From contig CAYFQG010000008.1 in NCBI GenBank assembly GCA_964345295.1, positions 1 to 49,093 of the forward strand: a stretch of 49,093 bases of DNA, written 5' to 3'. Below, piece after piece: positions 16,415 through 25,242 of the stretch. The notes beneath the pieces are model-generated. The model saw nothing but the letters and a program-made list of their open reading frames with translations, made no database searches and had not been told where the DNA came from. The DNA comes from JASBZA01 sp964345295. Lineage in GTDB: Bacteria; Bacillota; Clostridia; Saccharofermentanales; Fastidiosipilaceae. Within the stretch, counting starts at the first letter, position 1. Each line of letters begins with the position of its first letter. A program made the translations under genes and the position numbers.

Positions 16415-18004
16415 TTAATAATAATTTATAGCCCCTCGCTCAACCATATGGGCGATATAACTATTTTTTACACAGCCGTCGTCGGCAATAAATTCCTGAC
16501 CGATGTCCCAGTCCCCGTCCACTCCGTAAGACGTCAGGACACTGGGGTTTATCGTTTTCACTCGAGTCGTTCGGACCAGCCACATTAAAAGTTCTGTCGT
16601 AAGTTCGTACAAAACATCCTTGTAGGCAGGATTCTCATATAAATTCTGCATCTCCCAGGGATCTTCTTTCAAATCGTAGAGCTCGCCAAAGCGTTTGTCG
16701 TCACATATGTCATCCGGGTAGAGGGTTAATTTATAACGATCCGAGTGGATGGTTTTGCTAAAAGCATTCTCGGTGAAGGCATAGTCTTTGACTTTCTTGC
16801 CTTCTTTTAATAACGGAACGAGACTTTGGCCCATAACATGAGATGGCACCGGAATTGCACACAGATCACACAAGGTCTTAAACCAGTCAACAGACTCCGC
16901 CAAACCCTCTCGCCTCACGTTCTGAGCTAAGGCCTTGGGATAGGAAATAATAGTAGGAATATGGGTGACACAGTGAAAAGCAATGCCCGGCGCCTTTTCG
17001 ATAAGGCCGTGTTCACCGGCAAATTCACCGTGGTCGGTTAAGTAAAGTACAATGGTATTCTCTCTTAAACCCAGTTCTTCCAAGCGATTCAATACCCGGC
17101 CAAAAGCATCATCTACTTGAGTCACATTAGCGTAATAGCCTCTTAGAACCCTCCGCCTGGCCCTGTCATAAGTCTTGGGCTCAAAAGACATCCAATCCGT
17201 CGATTCCTTGAATGAATAAAGCTGGCGCCTGGCCATGGGGTGACGGCCCTCCATGGGATCATCGGCATTAGGCGGTAAGGTCAGCCGGTCTTCATCGTAC
17301 ATATCCCAGAATTTCTTAGCCGGCACATAGGTTTGATGAGGTCTGGGAACCGACATCCAAAAGATAAAAGGATTATCCTGATAGGCTTCTATGAAGTCTA
17401 TGGTTTTCCCGGCCGTCCAAGCTTCTACAGTGTGGTCTTCATCCAATCTGGAATATCTGGCATCGAGACCCTGGCCGGCGTCGTGATGATGCGCTTCATA
17501 CCACTCGTGGTAAACCTTATCGTCCCGGTCTTCCATAAGGCCTTCCCTGGCCAAATCCAAACTATAGTCGTTAAGACTAAGGCCCTGGACACCTTCTGCC
17601 ATTTTATTACGATAATAGGTTCGAGGAACTTCATAGCCGAAAGCATCAGCTAAAAAATCAATATCCTCGTCAAACCAACCGGTCGGTGTGTGCGTTTTGC
17701 CTGCCAAACCGGTTTTATAACCGGCTTCTTTAAAATAGTGAAAGATTGAGGGGACTTCCGGTTTTGGCCCCATAAGGCCGTAGTAGCCCAGGTTATGAGG
17801 ATAGAGCCCGCTCAAAAAGCTCATCCGACTCGGCGTACAAATAGGGTTTTGCGTATAGGCTCTTTCGAGTAAGACACCCTCTTGAGCCAAGCGGTCCAGA
17901 TTGGGCGTATGGATTTCCTCGTTGCCATAGCAACCTAGGGTGCCGGCATGGTGCTGGTCACTATATAAGATTAAAACATTCGGTTTTGTTGAGGTCCGGG
18001 GCAT
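16415..18004 (-). CDS. Sulfatase (type I, formylglycine-dependent, Cys type)
   Basis: Hydrolyses a sulfate ester, likely on a glycan. The ATG at 18004 (MPRTSTKPN) has an AAAGGA 8 bases upstream and is preferred to a TTG 24 bases earlier; length is then 529 residues. NVLILYSDQHHAGTLGCYG gives the metal-binding Asp16; the formylglycine precursor is Cys56 in ICTPSRMSFLSG (C-x-P-S-R); HTPNLDRLAQEG, YLTDHGEFAGEHG and a C-terminal DLKEDPWEMQNL are standard. There is no signal peptide, so it would act in the cytoplasm on imported sulfated sugars. The anaerobic sulfatase-maturing enzyme that it needs is not in the window. Being just downstream of the fucosidase suggests sulfated fucosylated oligosaccharides as substrates. 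Confidence 0.92.
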   Translation of the reverse strand: MPRTSTKPNVLILYSDQHHAGTLGCYGNEEIHTPNLDRLAQEGVLLERAYTQNPICTPSRMSFLSGLYPHNLGYYGLMGPKPEVPSIFHYFKEAGYKTGLAGKTHTPTGWFDEDIDFLADAFGYEVPRTYYRNKMAEGVQGLSLNDYSLDLAREGLMEDRDDKVYHEWYEAHHHDAGQGLDARYSRLDEDHTVEAWTAGKTIDFIEAYQDNPFIFWMSVPRPHQTYVPAKKFWDMYDEDRLTLPPNADDPMEGRHPMARRQLYSFKESTDWMSFEPKTYDRARRRVLRGYYANVTQVDDAFGRVLNRLEELGLRENTIVLYLTDHGEFAGEHGLIEKAPGIAFHCVTHIPTIISYPKALAQNVRREGLAESVDWFKTLCDLCAIPVPSHVMGQSLVPLLKEGKKVKDYAFTENAFSKTIHSDRYKLTLYPDDICDDKRFGELYDLKEDPWEMQNLYENPAYKDVLYELTTELLMWLVRTTRVKTINPSVLTSYGVDGDWDIGQEFIADDGCVKNSYIAHMVERGAINYY

Positions 18005-18046
18005 ACCGGTTTCCTTTCTTCCGGCCAAAGGCCTGTTTCACACTTT

Positions 18047-19312
18047 CTACTCATCTAAGAATTTTTGTAAAAACTCTTTTTCCAGTGTCTTCACTTCCAA
18101 GGTCAAAACCGGATAAGCTCCGGTATCTTGGGGAATTCTCAATCCCCAGTAGGGGTCACCTTCCAGGGTTTGTGTCACGCGAAGAGGAGACTTTTCTTCT
18201 TTGGTCAAGTTCAAGTTCTGGAGCCAAGCCGCTTCGCTGACTTGATTCTTAATATTGGGCAAAGGAATCTCTTGGCCGCAGAAAGAATCCGGTCCTAAAA
18301 CATGGACATAAACTCGTCCGTCTTTATGCGTAAAGCGAATTTCCGGAGCTTCATAGACATAATTTTGGACTGCTCTTGTACCGTAAATAGAAGGACCTGC
18401 TTCTCTAAGCCAGGCACCGACATAATCTAAAACTTTTTCGCTTTCTTCCGGTATTGATCCGTCGCCCCTGGGGCCGATATTTAAAAGGTAGTTGCCGCCT
18501 CTAGCCACAATGTTCAAGAGCTTTTCTATGACCACTTCCGGTTTATGCCAATTGTGATCCCAATGCTTATAACCCCACGAGGAATTGAGCGTTCCGGGTA
18601 CTTCCCACAGCTTATTAATAGGATAGGACGGGATACGGTTATCCTGTGTGGTCAAGTAGTCGCCCAGGTTATTGCCGATACGGCCATTAATAAGGCAGTC
18701 CGGCTGTAGAGACTTAACCAGGTCTACCAACTCTTGGCTTTCTTCTCGGGTCATGCCCATAGGAGTATCGAACCACATCATACCGATGGGGCCGTATTGG
18801 GTCAGGAGTTCTCTAACCTGCGGCAGACACTTCTCGTCCATGTAGCGACGAAAATCGATTTGACTATTATCTTCGTAAGCCCTGTAGCCACCCGGATGGT
18901 GCCAATCTTGAGCTTGTGAATAATAGAGGCAGAATACTAATCCCTCTTCTCTACAAGCTTCGGCCAATTCCCGGACAAAATCCCGGCCGCATTTTGAATG
19001 CCGGACACTGTTATACGAGTCCGCTGTAGAATCAAAGAGAGCAAAACCGTCGTGATGCTTAGAGGTGAAGCAAAGATAGTGCATTCCCCAAGCTTTGGCC
19101 TTACGACAAATGGCCCGAGCATCAAAATGAACCGGATCAAATGTCATAGATAATGCTTCGTATTGGTCGGCCGGAATCTTCTCATTCAGTAAAATCCACT
19201 CCGTTAAACCCTTAGTCCTCTTACCTTCCCATTCACCGGCCAAAAGGGAGTAGAGACCGAAATGGATGAAAAGACCATACTTGCCTTCGCTGAACCATTG
19301 TGTTTTTGCCAT
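18047..19312 (-). CDS. Alpha-L-fucosidase, GH29
   Basis: Releases L-fucose from the non-reducing end of glycans. WFSEGKYGLFIHFGLYS at the start, FTSKHHDGFALFDS and GPIGMMWFDTPMG show the GH29 barrel; the nucleophile is the Asp in MWFDTP (about residue 182), and LLNIGPRGDGSIPEES closes the catalytic domain. At roughly 420 residues it is short, with only a small C-terminal beta domain. The second ATG (19312) is chosen because it lies 7 bases after AGGAG, while the first is almost on top of it. No signal peptide: oligosaccharides must be imported first, in line with the ABC transporter in the same operon. The cutC stop codon is part of its ribosome binding site. Confidence 0.94.
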   Translation of the reverse strand: MAKTQWFSEGKYGLFIHFGLYSLLAGEWEGKRTKGLTEWILLNEKIPADQYEALSMTFDPVHFDARAICRKAKAWGMHYLCFTSKHHDGFALFDSTADSYNSVRHSKCGRDFVRELAEACREEGLVFCLYYSQAQDWHHPGGYRAYEDNSQIDFRRYMDEKCLPQVRELLTQYGPIGMMWFDTPMGMTREESQELVDLVKSLQPDCLINGRIGNNLGDYLTTQDNRIPSYPINKLWEVPGTLNSSWGYKHWDHNWHKPEVVIEKLLNIVARGGNYLLNIGPRGDGSIPEESEKVLDYVGAWLREAGPSIYGTRAVQNYVYEAPEIRFTHKDGRVYVHVLGPDSFCGQEIPLPNIKNQVSEAAWLQNLNLTKEEKSPLRVTQTLEGDPYWGLRIPQDTGAYPVLTLEVKTLEKEFLQKFLDE

Positions 19313-19322
19313 CGCCATTCTC

Positions 19323-20054
19323 CTAACGAATTTGCTTTAGCTGATCTGCATCAATTACAGGGTAAGTCGTTTCGGACGGATAGAGTGCCGAACCGAAGAA
19401 AATAGACCGGTTATTTTTAGTCGAAAAATCCTGATAGGTCTTAACGAAATAGACATGCATCTCAGTGCAGCCGGTTCTTTTAGCCACTTCCATGGCTGTA
19501 TCGGGTGTAATGCCTGCTCCCGGCATGACGACCAGACGGTCACCGGCATAGTCCACCATTTCTTTAACCGTATCCAGACCTAAAAGAACATTGGCATTTT
19601 GTCCGGAGGTGAGAATTTTCTTCACGCCGCAAGCAACTAATTGGTCAATGGCTTCTTTCCAATCCGGCACCACATCAATCGCTCGGTGGAAGGTCACGGG
19701 TATATCTCCGGCAATTTCAACAATCTGCTTGGTTCTCTCCACATCGACCGTACCGTCTTCGTTTAGCATACCGCAGACCAAACCGTCTGCGCCCTCTGCG
19801 GCGAAGATTCTGGCATCCTCTAAAGCTGTTTCCCATTCCTTTTCGGTGTAAAGGAAACCACCTTCTCTGGGCCTAATCATGACATTGACTTTAATATCGG
19901 AATTTCTTTTGATAGTACGGAATGACCCTAATGTGGGGGTCAGGCCGCCTTGGAAAAGATTCGAACATAACTCGACCCGGTCCGCACCGCCTTTAGCTGC
20001 TTGGAGGGCATCTTCCGTAGAACCGCAACAAACTTCAACTAAAAAATCTCTCAT
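19323..20054 (-). CDS. cutC: CutC family TIM-barrel protein
   Basis: A 243-residue TIM barrel with the family opening VEVCCGSTEDALQAAKGGADRVELC, seen here as ALQAAKGGADRVELCSNL, followed by GGLTPTLG, VMIRPREGGFLYTE, FHRAIDVVPDW, KILTSGQ and MPGAGITPD. CutC was named for copper homeostasis in E. coli, but copper binding has been disputed and homologues are common in carbohydrate loci. Its place between the permeases and the fucosidase argues for a part in sugar handling here. AGGAGA precedes the ATG and spacing to both neighbours is short, so it is co-transcribed with them. Family certain, function open. Confidence 0.9.
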   Translation of the reverse strand: MRDFLVEVCCGSTEDALQAAKGGADRVELCSNLFQGGLTPTLGSFRTIKRNSDIKVNVMIRPREGGFLYTEKEWETALEDARIFAAEGADGLVCGMLNEDGTVDVERTKQIVEIAGDIPVTFHRAIDVVPDWKEAIDQLVACGVKKILTSGQNANVLLGLDTVKEMVDYAGDRLVVMPGAGITPDTAMEVAKRTGCTEMHVYFVKTYQDFSTKNNRSIFFGSALYPSETTYPVIDADQLKQIR

Positions 20055-20086
20055 GCTTATCTCCTATAATCTTTTATATTTTTCAA

Positions 20087-20989
20087 TTAGCCTTTAACGG
20101 ATCCTATCATTACACCTTCCACAAAATATCTTTGAACGAAAGGATAAATGGCAAGGACAGGGACAGACGATACAATAATGGTCGAGAACTTCAATAAGTC
20201 GACCAAGCCTTGCTTCTCGGCCATGACCTCCACGTTGGTAATCAAGGTGGGGTCTACCGTGTTGATGACTAAAATATCTCTCAAGGCAATCTGTAAGGGG
20301 TGCATCTGCGGCTTGTTTAAATAAAGCAAGGCATTGAAGTAGGAATTCCAGTGGCCCACGCCGTAATAGAGGACCAAGACGGCCAAAACCGGCTTAGACA
20401 AGGGCACCACGACCGATACCAAATAACGGAAAGGCTTACAGCCGTCCACAGTGGCCGCTTCGAAAAGCTCATCGGGAATAGAGGTCTCCATATAAGTTCG
20501 GCAAATCATCATGTTCCAAACCGATAAGGCGCCGGGAATAAGCATGGCCCAGATGGTGTTACGCATGCCCAAGCTATCTACTAAAAGGAACGTGGGAACC
20601 ATACCGCCGTTAAAGATGACGGTAATCATAAAGATAATATTTAAAGCTTTACGTGCCGTAAATTCTTTTCTGGACAAGGGGAAGGCCGCTAAAACCGTCA
20701 TTATGATATTTACCAGCGTACCCAAAATCATGTAGATAAAAGAATTTTTAAAGCCCGTGGTAATCCTATGGTACTTAAATACAGCCTCATAACCTCTTAG
20801 TGTGGGATTTACCGGCCATAAGAAGACCTTTCCTTCGATAACCGCTTGAGGGTCACTGAGAGATGCAGCCAAAACGTAAATCAAAGGAATCAGGACGGCC
20901 AGGCCTATCAAAATTAAGATGAGATATACGAGAATAATAAATATTTTCTCGGACGGTTTTTCTTTTCTAAATGCTTTAACTTGTGACAT
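20087..20989 (-). CDS. Carbohydrate ABC transporter permease (LplC/CUT1 type)
   Basis: A 300-residue inner-membrane permease with six hydrophobic helices. The EAA loop that docks the ATPase is EAATVDGCKPFRYLVSVVVP, and the C-terminus FVQRYFVEGVMIGSVKG is typical of the LplC/YtcP group of sugar permeases. The ATG follows AGGAGG by 7 bases, and that ribosome binding site overlaps the stop of the upstream permease. It forms a heterodimer with that partner. No ATP-binding subunit is encoded nearby, as is usual for this class, which borrows a shared MsmK-like ATPase. By context it imports fucosylated oligosaccharides or fucosides. Confidence 0.94.
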   Translation of the reverse strand: MSQVKAFRKEKPSEKIFIILVYLILILIGLAVLIPLIYVLAASLSDPQAVIEGKVFLWPVNPTLRGYEAVFKYHRITTGFKNSFIYMILGTLVNIIMTVLAAFPLSRKEFTARKALNIIFMITVIFNGGMVPTFLLVDSLGMRNTIWAMLIPGALSVWNMMICRTYMETSIPDELFEAATVDGCKPFRYLVSVVVPLSKPVLAVLVLYYGVGHWNSYFNALLYLNKPQMHPLQIALRDILVINTVDPTLITNVEVMAEKQGLVDLLKFSTIIVSSVPVLAIYPFVQRYFVEGVMIGSVKG

Positions 20990-21001
20990 CGTCGTAACCT
21001 C

Positions 21002-21937
21002 CTAGAAAACACCGGAATCCGTAAACTTCTTAGACAGGTAATTCACCAGTAAGAAGAGGCCCAAACTAATCAAAGAATTAAATAAGCCTACCGCAGTCGC
21101 ATAAGAATAGTTACCACTCTTGATACCAACTTCATAGAGATAGGTCGAGATAATCTCGGCGGTTAATTTATTGGCACTGTTTCCCATAAGATAGGCTTTT
21201 TCAAAACCTATATTAATCAATTGCCCTACATTAAAAATGAGCATCATAACAATGGTCGGAGCAATACCGGGAAGATCCACATGCCAAATACGTTTGAATC
21301 TGGAAGCGCCGTCCACTACGGCCGCTTCTTTTAATTCAGGGCTGACTCCGCTTAGAGCCGAGATGTAGATGATGGAAGAATAACCTGCGCCCTGCCAAAC
21401 GCCGGACCAGACATAAAGGTGAGGGAAAATTTTGGCATCACCGAAGAAATTCACTTTGGCAAAACCCATTGAGGCCAAAATTTGGTTCACTATACCGGTT
21501 CTAAGATCCATAATACGCATCATCATACCAATCAAAACAACCGTTGAGATGAAATAAGGTGCGTAGGTAATCATCTGAACGCTCTTCTTGAAGCGCTTCG
21601 CTGAAATCTCATTTAAGAAGATGGCCAAAATAATGGGTATAGGAAAACCTACTAGGAGTGAATAGACACCCAAACGCACCGTGTTAATGAAAATACGGAC
21701 AAAATAAGGTCCGGTCAAGAATTGTTCAAACCATTGAAAGCCTACCGAAGGACTTCTAAAAATACCGGCTCTAGGAGAATAGTCCTTAAAGGCCAAAACC
21801 AAACCCAGCATGGGCCCGTAGCTAAAAATAATAAGCCAAAGAAGCGGTAAGGCAATAATAGCCCAAAATTGCCATGTGCCCGCGTAGGACGATTTCCTCT
21901 TCTTCTTTTTCACAAGTCCGGATGTCTTCTGTGTCAT
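21002..21937 (-). CDS. Sugar ABC transporter permease (LplB/CUT1 type)
   Basis: Partner permease of about 311 residues from the ATG at 21937 (MTQKTSG); the 23 upstream in-frame codons lack a ribosome binding site, while AGGAGA lies about 10 bases before the chosen start. A lysine-rich N-terminus precedes six membrane helices beginning FWAIIALPLLWLIIF. SYGPMLGLVLAFKDYSP is a signature of the LplB branch, and the ATPase-docking loop is EAAVVDGASRFKRIWHVDLP. It lies between the binding lipoprotein and the second permease. Confidence 0.93.
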   Translation of the reverse strand: MTQKTSGLVKKKKRKSSYAGTWQFWAIIALPLLWLIIFSYGPMLGLVLAFKDYSPRAGIFRSPSVGFQWFEQFLTGPYFVRIFINTVRLGVYSLLVGFPIPIILAIFLNEISAKRFKKSVQMITYAPYFISTVVLIGMMMRIMDLRTGIVNQILASMGFAKVNFFGDAKIFPHLYVWSGVWQGAGYSSIIYISALSGVSPELKEAAVVDGASRFKRIWHVDLPGIAPTIVMMLIFNVGQLINIGFEKAYLMGNSANKLTAEIISTYLYEVGIKSGNYSYATAVGLFNSLISLGLFLLVNYLSKKFTDSGVF

Positions 21938-22037
21938 CTTCTTGAATCTCCTGTAAGAATCCGGGTGGTAGGAGTCTATCCAGACCACCCGGGATTTAAT
22001 GTGCATGTTCCGGCTAATCAGCCGAACCTATAAGCTT

Positions 22038-23753
22038 TTAGTTTTTGAACTGACGGTCGTATGCGGTCTGATAAGTTTCCAGAATTTTGTTTAAACCGAT
22101 TCTTTCGAAACCCTCCAGGTATTCCTGCCACTTTGCATCGTCATCCACATCCCAACTGCCATTGATGAAATTGGTACGGTTCTCGTTGAGATACTTGTTT
22201 ACGTCCACAATGGTCTGCTCTAAGGCGGTTTGTTCTTCAGGTGTCAAACGAATCTTGGGACATACTTGATAATCGGAGTTCTCATCTTGACCGTAAGGCT
22301 CACACTTCTCTTTCGTCTCATCAAAGAGTCGCTTCTCGAGGCCGTTGGGACCCTTAACATCAACGTTAGGATCTGTGGCAGAGCCTAAGCGAATTTCATT
22401 GGTCGCAAAGTTCAAGCCCAAGTCTTGCCAGTCGTGGTTTTGTGTATCAGAACTGTAAGGATTGAGAACTTCATAAAGAGCGGGTTCACCATTAAGTCCG
22501 ACTTTACCTTCGGGATTCAAGACCCAGTCTTTGCCTTCTTCAGCACCGAATTGCTGGCTCAGATAACCTTCCATGCTGTAGAAGTAGTCTATCCAACGCA
22601 GGGCTAATTCAGGATATTCACAGTCAACCGAAATAACGAAACTATCACGACCGACACCGTCATGCATAAAATACGTTGCGTTACGTACACCCTCAGGCCC
22701 TGTAATCGGAGGAATAACCTCGTAGTTGGCATAAGATTCGGGTCTGGCATTGACATCATAAGCATCGGAAATGGTACCGAAAGGAGCAAAGAGAACGGGA
22801 TCACCGGACTCATTCATCAAGGACCTATATTGCTCATAGTTCTGAGTAAAGGTACCTTCGTAAATCACACCCATATCCCATAATTCATTCATGAATTTCA
22901 ACGACTCACGGTATGCATCCGTGGTAGCAATGGAAACCACTTGTTTGTCTTTGGACAAAACCATTTTAGCCGGAAGCGATGTAGAAGTAATGCCGGGATC
23001 CAGAATAAAGGCATTGGTAATCCAGTCTTCGAACTGCTGACCCCAGCCGGCAATAGAGCCGGTGATACCGACACCGTTGGGGTTGGTTTCTTTATACTTC
23101 TGCAAAACAGCTTTGAACTCTTCGGTCGTGGTAGGCATCTCAACGCCCATATCCTTCAGATGAGCCGTGTTGACCCACATTTTATTTCTGTACTTGCAGT
23201 GGTAGCACTCATTGATGGAAGGAAGTCCGTAAATATGGCCGTCCGGCTGTGTTATAGAGCCCAAGAGGTCGGGATTCTTTTCAAGATAGGCCTTGAAGTT
23301 GGGCATGTTGTCGTCAATCAAGTCTTCGATTGGAAGCAGAAGTTTTTCTTTAACACCGTACTTGGCCACATTTGGCGTTGCGAACAAGAAGACATCCGGC
23401 AAGGGTTTGGAGGACATGGTCAAGTTCAAGGTTTCATCGGCCGTATCTTGGTTGGCACCCGAGAAGTCGAATATTACATTGGTCTTCTCTTCCATAAACT
23501 TAGTAAAGTCATTAGTCGCGAAGTCTTCTACGTTAGGCATATTGAGCCTGAACATGGTCATATGAACCGGATCATTGACCAGAGGATAGGTTCCGACTTC
23601 GTTCAGGATAGACGTATCTCCTCCTTGACTTCCCCCACTACTGCCATCAGATGATGAACCTGATGGACCAGGTTTGCTTCCGCCGTTACATGCGCCGAGC
23701 ACAAGACTAAGCAACAACGCAGGTATAACGATTTTCCACTTTTTGTTTTTCAT
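22038..23753 (-). CDS. Extracellular sugar-binding lipoprotein of the ABC importer
   Basis: A 571-residue type 2 periplasmic-binding-fold protein. The N-terminus has a lysine-rich start, a hydrophobic core and the lipobox LGAC with the lipidated Cys at residue 22, then a Gly/Ser-rich tether. It will sit on the outer face of the membrane and hand oligosaccharides to the two permeases. The large size and motifs such as DVFLFATPNVAKYG and LPSINECYHCKYRNKMWVN fit the LplA-type binding proteins found with LplB/LplC permeases. It is first of the structural genes, with AGGAGG before its ATG. The ligand is inferred to be a fucose-containing glycan from the neighbouring fucosidase and fucose catabolic genes. 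Confidence 0.93.
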   Translation of the reverse strand: MKNKKWKIVIPALLLSLVLGACNGGSKPGPSGSSSDGSSGGSQGGDTSILNEVGTYPLVNDPVHMTMFRLNMPNVEDFATNDFTKFMEEKTNVIFDFSGANQDTADETLNLTMSSKPLPDVFLFATPNVAKYGVKEKLLLPIEDLIDDNMPNFKAYLEKNPDLLGSITQPDGHIYGLPSINECYHCKYRNKMWVNTAHLKDMGVEMPTTTEEFKAVLQKYKETNPNGVGITGSIAGWGQQFEDWITNAFILDPGITSTSLPAKMVLSKDKQVVSIATTDAYRESLKFMNELWDMGVIYEGTFTQNYEQYRSLMNESGDPVLFAPFGTISDAYDVNARPESYANYEVIPPITGPEGVRNATYFMHDGVGRDSFVISVDCEYPELALRWIDYFYSMEGYLSQQFGAEEGKDWVLNPEGKVGLNGEPALYEVLNPYSSDTQNHDWQDLGLNFATNEIRLGSATDPNVDVKGPNGLEKRLFDETKEKCEPYGQDENSDYQVCPKIRLTPEEQTALEQTIVDVNKYLNENRTNFINGSWDVDDDAKWQEYLEGFERIGLNKILETYQTAYDRQFKN

Positions 23754-23808
23754 ACTGTTTCCTCCTATATTTTCGAATCTTGGTTTTCCAAGCTCCTAAC
23801 TTCTGAGC

Positions 23809-23839
23809 AGGCACCTATCTTTCTACCTTTCCGGTGCCT
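23809..23839 (-). promoter_or_regulatory. Stem-loop between the ROK regulator and the binding-protein gene
   Basis: AGGCACC (23809-23815) and GGTGCCT (23833-23839) are a perfect 7-base inverted repeat, with a second small hairpin CTTGG-TTTT-CCAAG at 23779-23792. There is no T-run on either side, so this is not a simple terminator. It may set relative expression of regulator and transporter or serve as a repressor operator. Confidence 0.35.
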
Positions 23840-23846
23840 CAGGGCG

Positions 23847-24983
23847 CTAGAGTTCTTCTTGAATACGTTTAATAAGCTGTTCGCCGGCAATTTGAACCAA
23901 GCCGTTTAAATTCGGTTCCTTATCAATGAGGGGTGTTGTAATGGTCGGACAGGAATCACATGTCCCCAACGATCTTCTGATACCTTCATAGAAAATATTG
24001 GAAAGTTCCGGCAGCCTCCCACCCAGAATAATCAGTTCCGGGTTTAAGAGGAGCACACAAGACTTAATCACCTGAGCTGCCGTCTCAACCATATCCATCA
24101 AGATAGCCGATACGACAGGGTCACCAATCTTAATTAAATTACGAATATCTTCGACTTTCACGTCGTAGCCTTGATCTGCCATAATGGCCATGAGTGCCCT
24201 CAATGAAACTACGTGTGATAAAGGTTGCATGGACTTCGTTCGTTTATCCCATACTTCTATAAACGAAATCTCACCGGCCTCACCTGTGTGGCCATAATAA
24301 AGTTTCCCGTCCACAATCATGGACGCACCTAAACCGAGACCTATACCAATATAAAGAATATTCTCGACCTGCTTAGACCTGGCTACATATTCGCCCCAGC
24401 AGGCAGCATTCATATCATTTTCAAAATAGACTTGCCAGCCATACGTTGCGCTGACCTCTTCGGCTATATCACTGATTCGCCAAGTTCCGAATATACCGTC
24501 TGCATAAAAATGCTTCTCTCGTGTATTGTAATAACCCGGTGCGGCAATGGCCAAAAGTCCAATCTGCTCAGCTTCCAGTCCGGCCAATTTCAGATAGGTT
24601 TCAATGGAATTCTGAACATTCTCTAAGCGATCTTCATAGGCCTCTTCCATATTCATACGAAAGGATGTCTGCCAAATAATCTCATTGGCCAAATTGCTGA
24701 TAGCCAAATAAGACCGCTCTTCTTCAAAAATCAGATTCAATGCATAGGCATAATCCGGTGAAATCTGTAAAAGCTTAGGCGTCCTGCCTAAGCGCTCGTT
24801 ACTAAGATCATCCATCTCATGGCACAAACCCAGATTCAAAAAATTCGTCACATGCTGAGTCACGGCCGACTTACTTAAGTTCAGCTCTGCCGCCAAACTC
24901 GTGCGGTTAATAGGACCTTCTGTATAAATGTGCTGCAGAATATCCGGAGCTATTGAGTTTTTCTTCGTGCCATCTACAGCCAT
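23847..24983 (-). CDS. ROK family transcriptional regulator
   Basis: An N-terminal winged helix-turn-helix (INRTSLAAELNLSKSAVTQHVTNF, given here as LAAELNLSKSAVTQHV) is joined to a sugar-kinase-like ROK domain, about 378 residues from the ATG at 24983, which has AAAGGA 9 bases upstream. In the ROK part GIGLGLGASMIVDGKLYYG and GHTGEAGEISF match family motifs, but the usual cysteine-rich zinc motif after GEI is absent and the first phosphate loop is degenerate (LNLIFEEERSYLAI), so it should bind sugar without phosphorylating it. It is the first gene of the fucose locus and most likely represses it, with fucose or a fucose metabolite as inducer. Confidence 0.88.
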   Translation of the reverse strand: MAVDGTKKNSIAPDILQHIYTEGPINRTSLAAELNLSKSAVTQHVTNFLNLGLCHEMDDLSNERLGRTPKLLQISPDYAYALNLIFEEERSYLAISNLANEIIWQTSFRMNMEEAYEDRLENVQNSIETYLKLAGLEAEQIGLLAIAAPGYYNTREKHFYADGIFGTWRISDIAEEVSATYGWQVYFENDMNAACWGEYVARSKQVENILYIGIGLGLGASMIVDGKLYYGHTGEAGEISFIEVWDKRTKSMQPLSHVVSLRALMAIMADQGYDVKVEDIRNLIKIGDPVVSAILMDMVETAAQVIKSCVLLLNPELIILGGRLPELSNIFYEGIRRSLGTCDSCPTITTPLIDKEPNLNGLVQIAGEQLIKRIQEEL

Positions 24984-25242
24984 ATACGAATCAATCCTTT
25001 CTTCGCAAATCTCTATGGACAACAAATTAACACAGACTTTTCAAATGTTCAACACGTAAATTCTCATTTTGCACATTTTAGTATAATCCAATCTCCTATT
25101 TTTGTGTTTTATGCTAAATAATCGGAATTAATATTTTTTTACTTATACAAATGCTTTGCCGATATGTTAATATCATAAACAAATACAGACGAGTTTTTTC
25201 TCTTGCCCGAACGGGCTTTTAAGAGATACTAAGGAGTATAAA
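24984..25242. promoter_or_regulatory. AT-rich divergent control region, fucose locus / aspartase operon
   Basis: This interval separates the ROK regulator (minus) from aspA (plus) and must hold promoters for both. It is strongly AT-rich. A TATAAT lies at about 25081-25086 on the plus strand, without a good -35. Just before aspA, GCCC-GAAC-GGGC (25205-25216) followed by TTTT forms a short hairpin that could be a weak terminator or attenuator; AGG AG of aspA follows. No recognised riboswitch is seen. Confidence 0.4.

Noticed and set aside
22941..23654. Plus-strand 237-codon open frame
   Set aside because: It is antisense to the binding lipoprotein gene, which has a lipobox and family motifs; the antisense product resembles nothing and has no start signal.
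25205..25220. Strong terminator before aspA
   Set aside because: The GC stem is only 4 bp with a 4-base loop and four Ts, and AAGGAG of aspA follows closely. It may be a weak attenuator, not a certain terminator.
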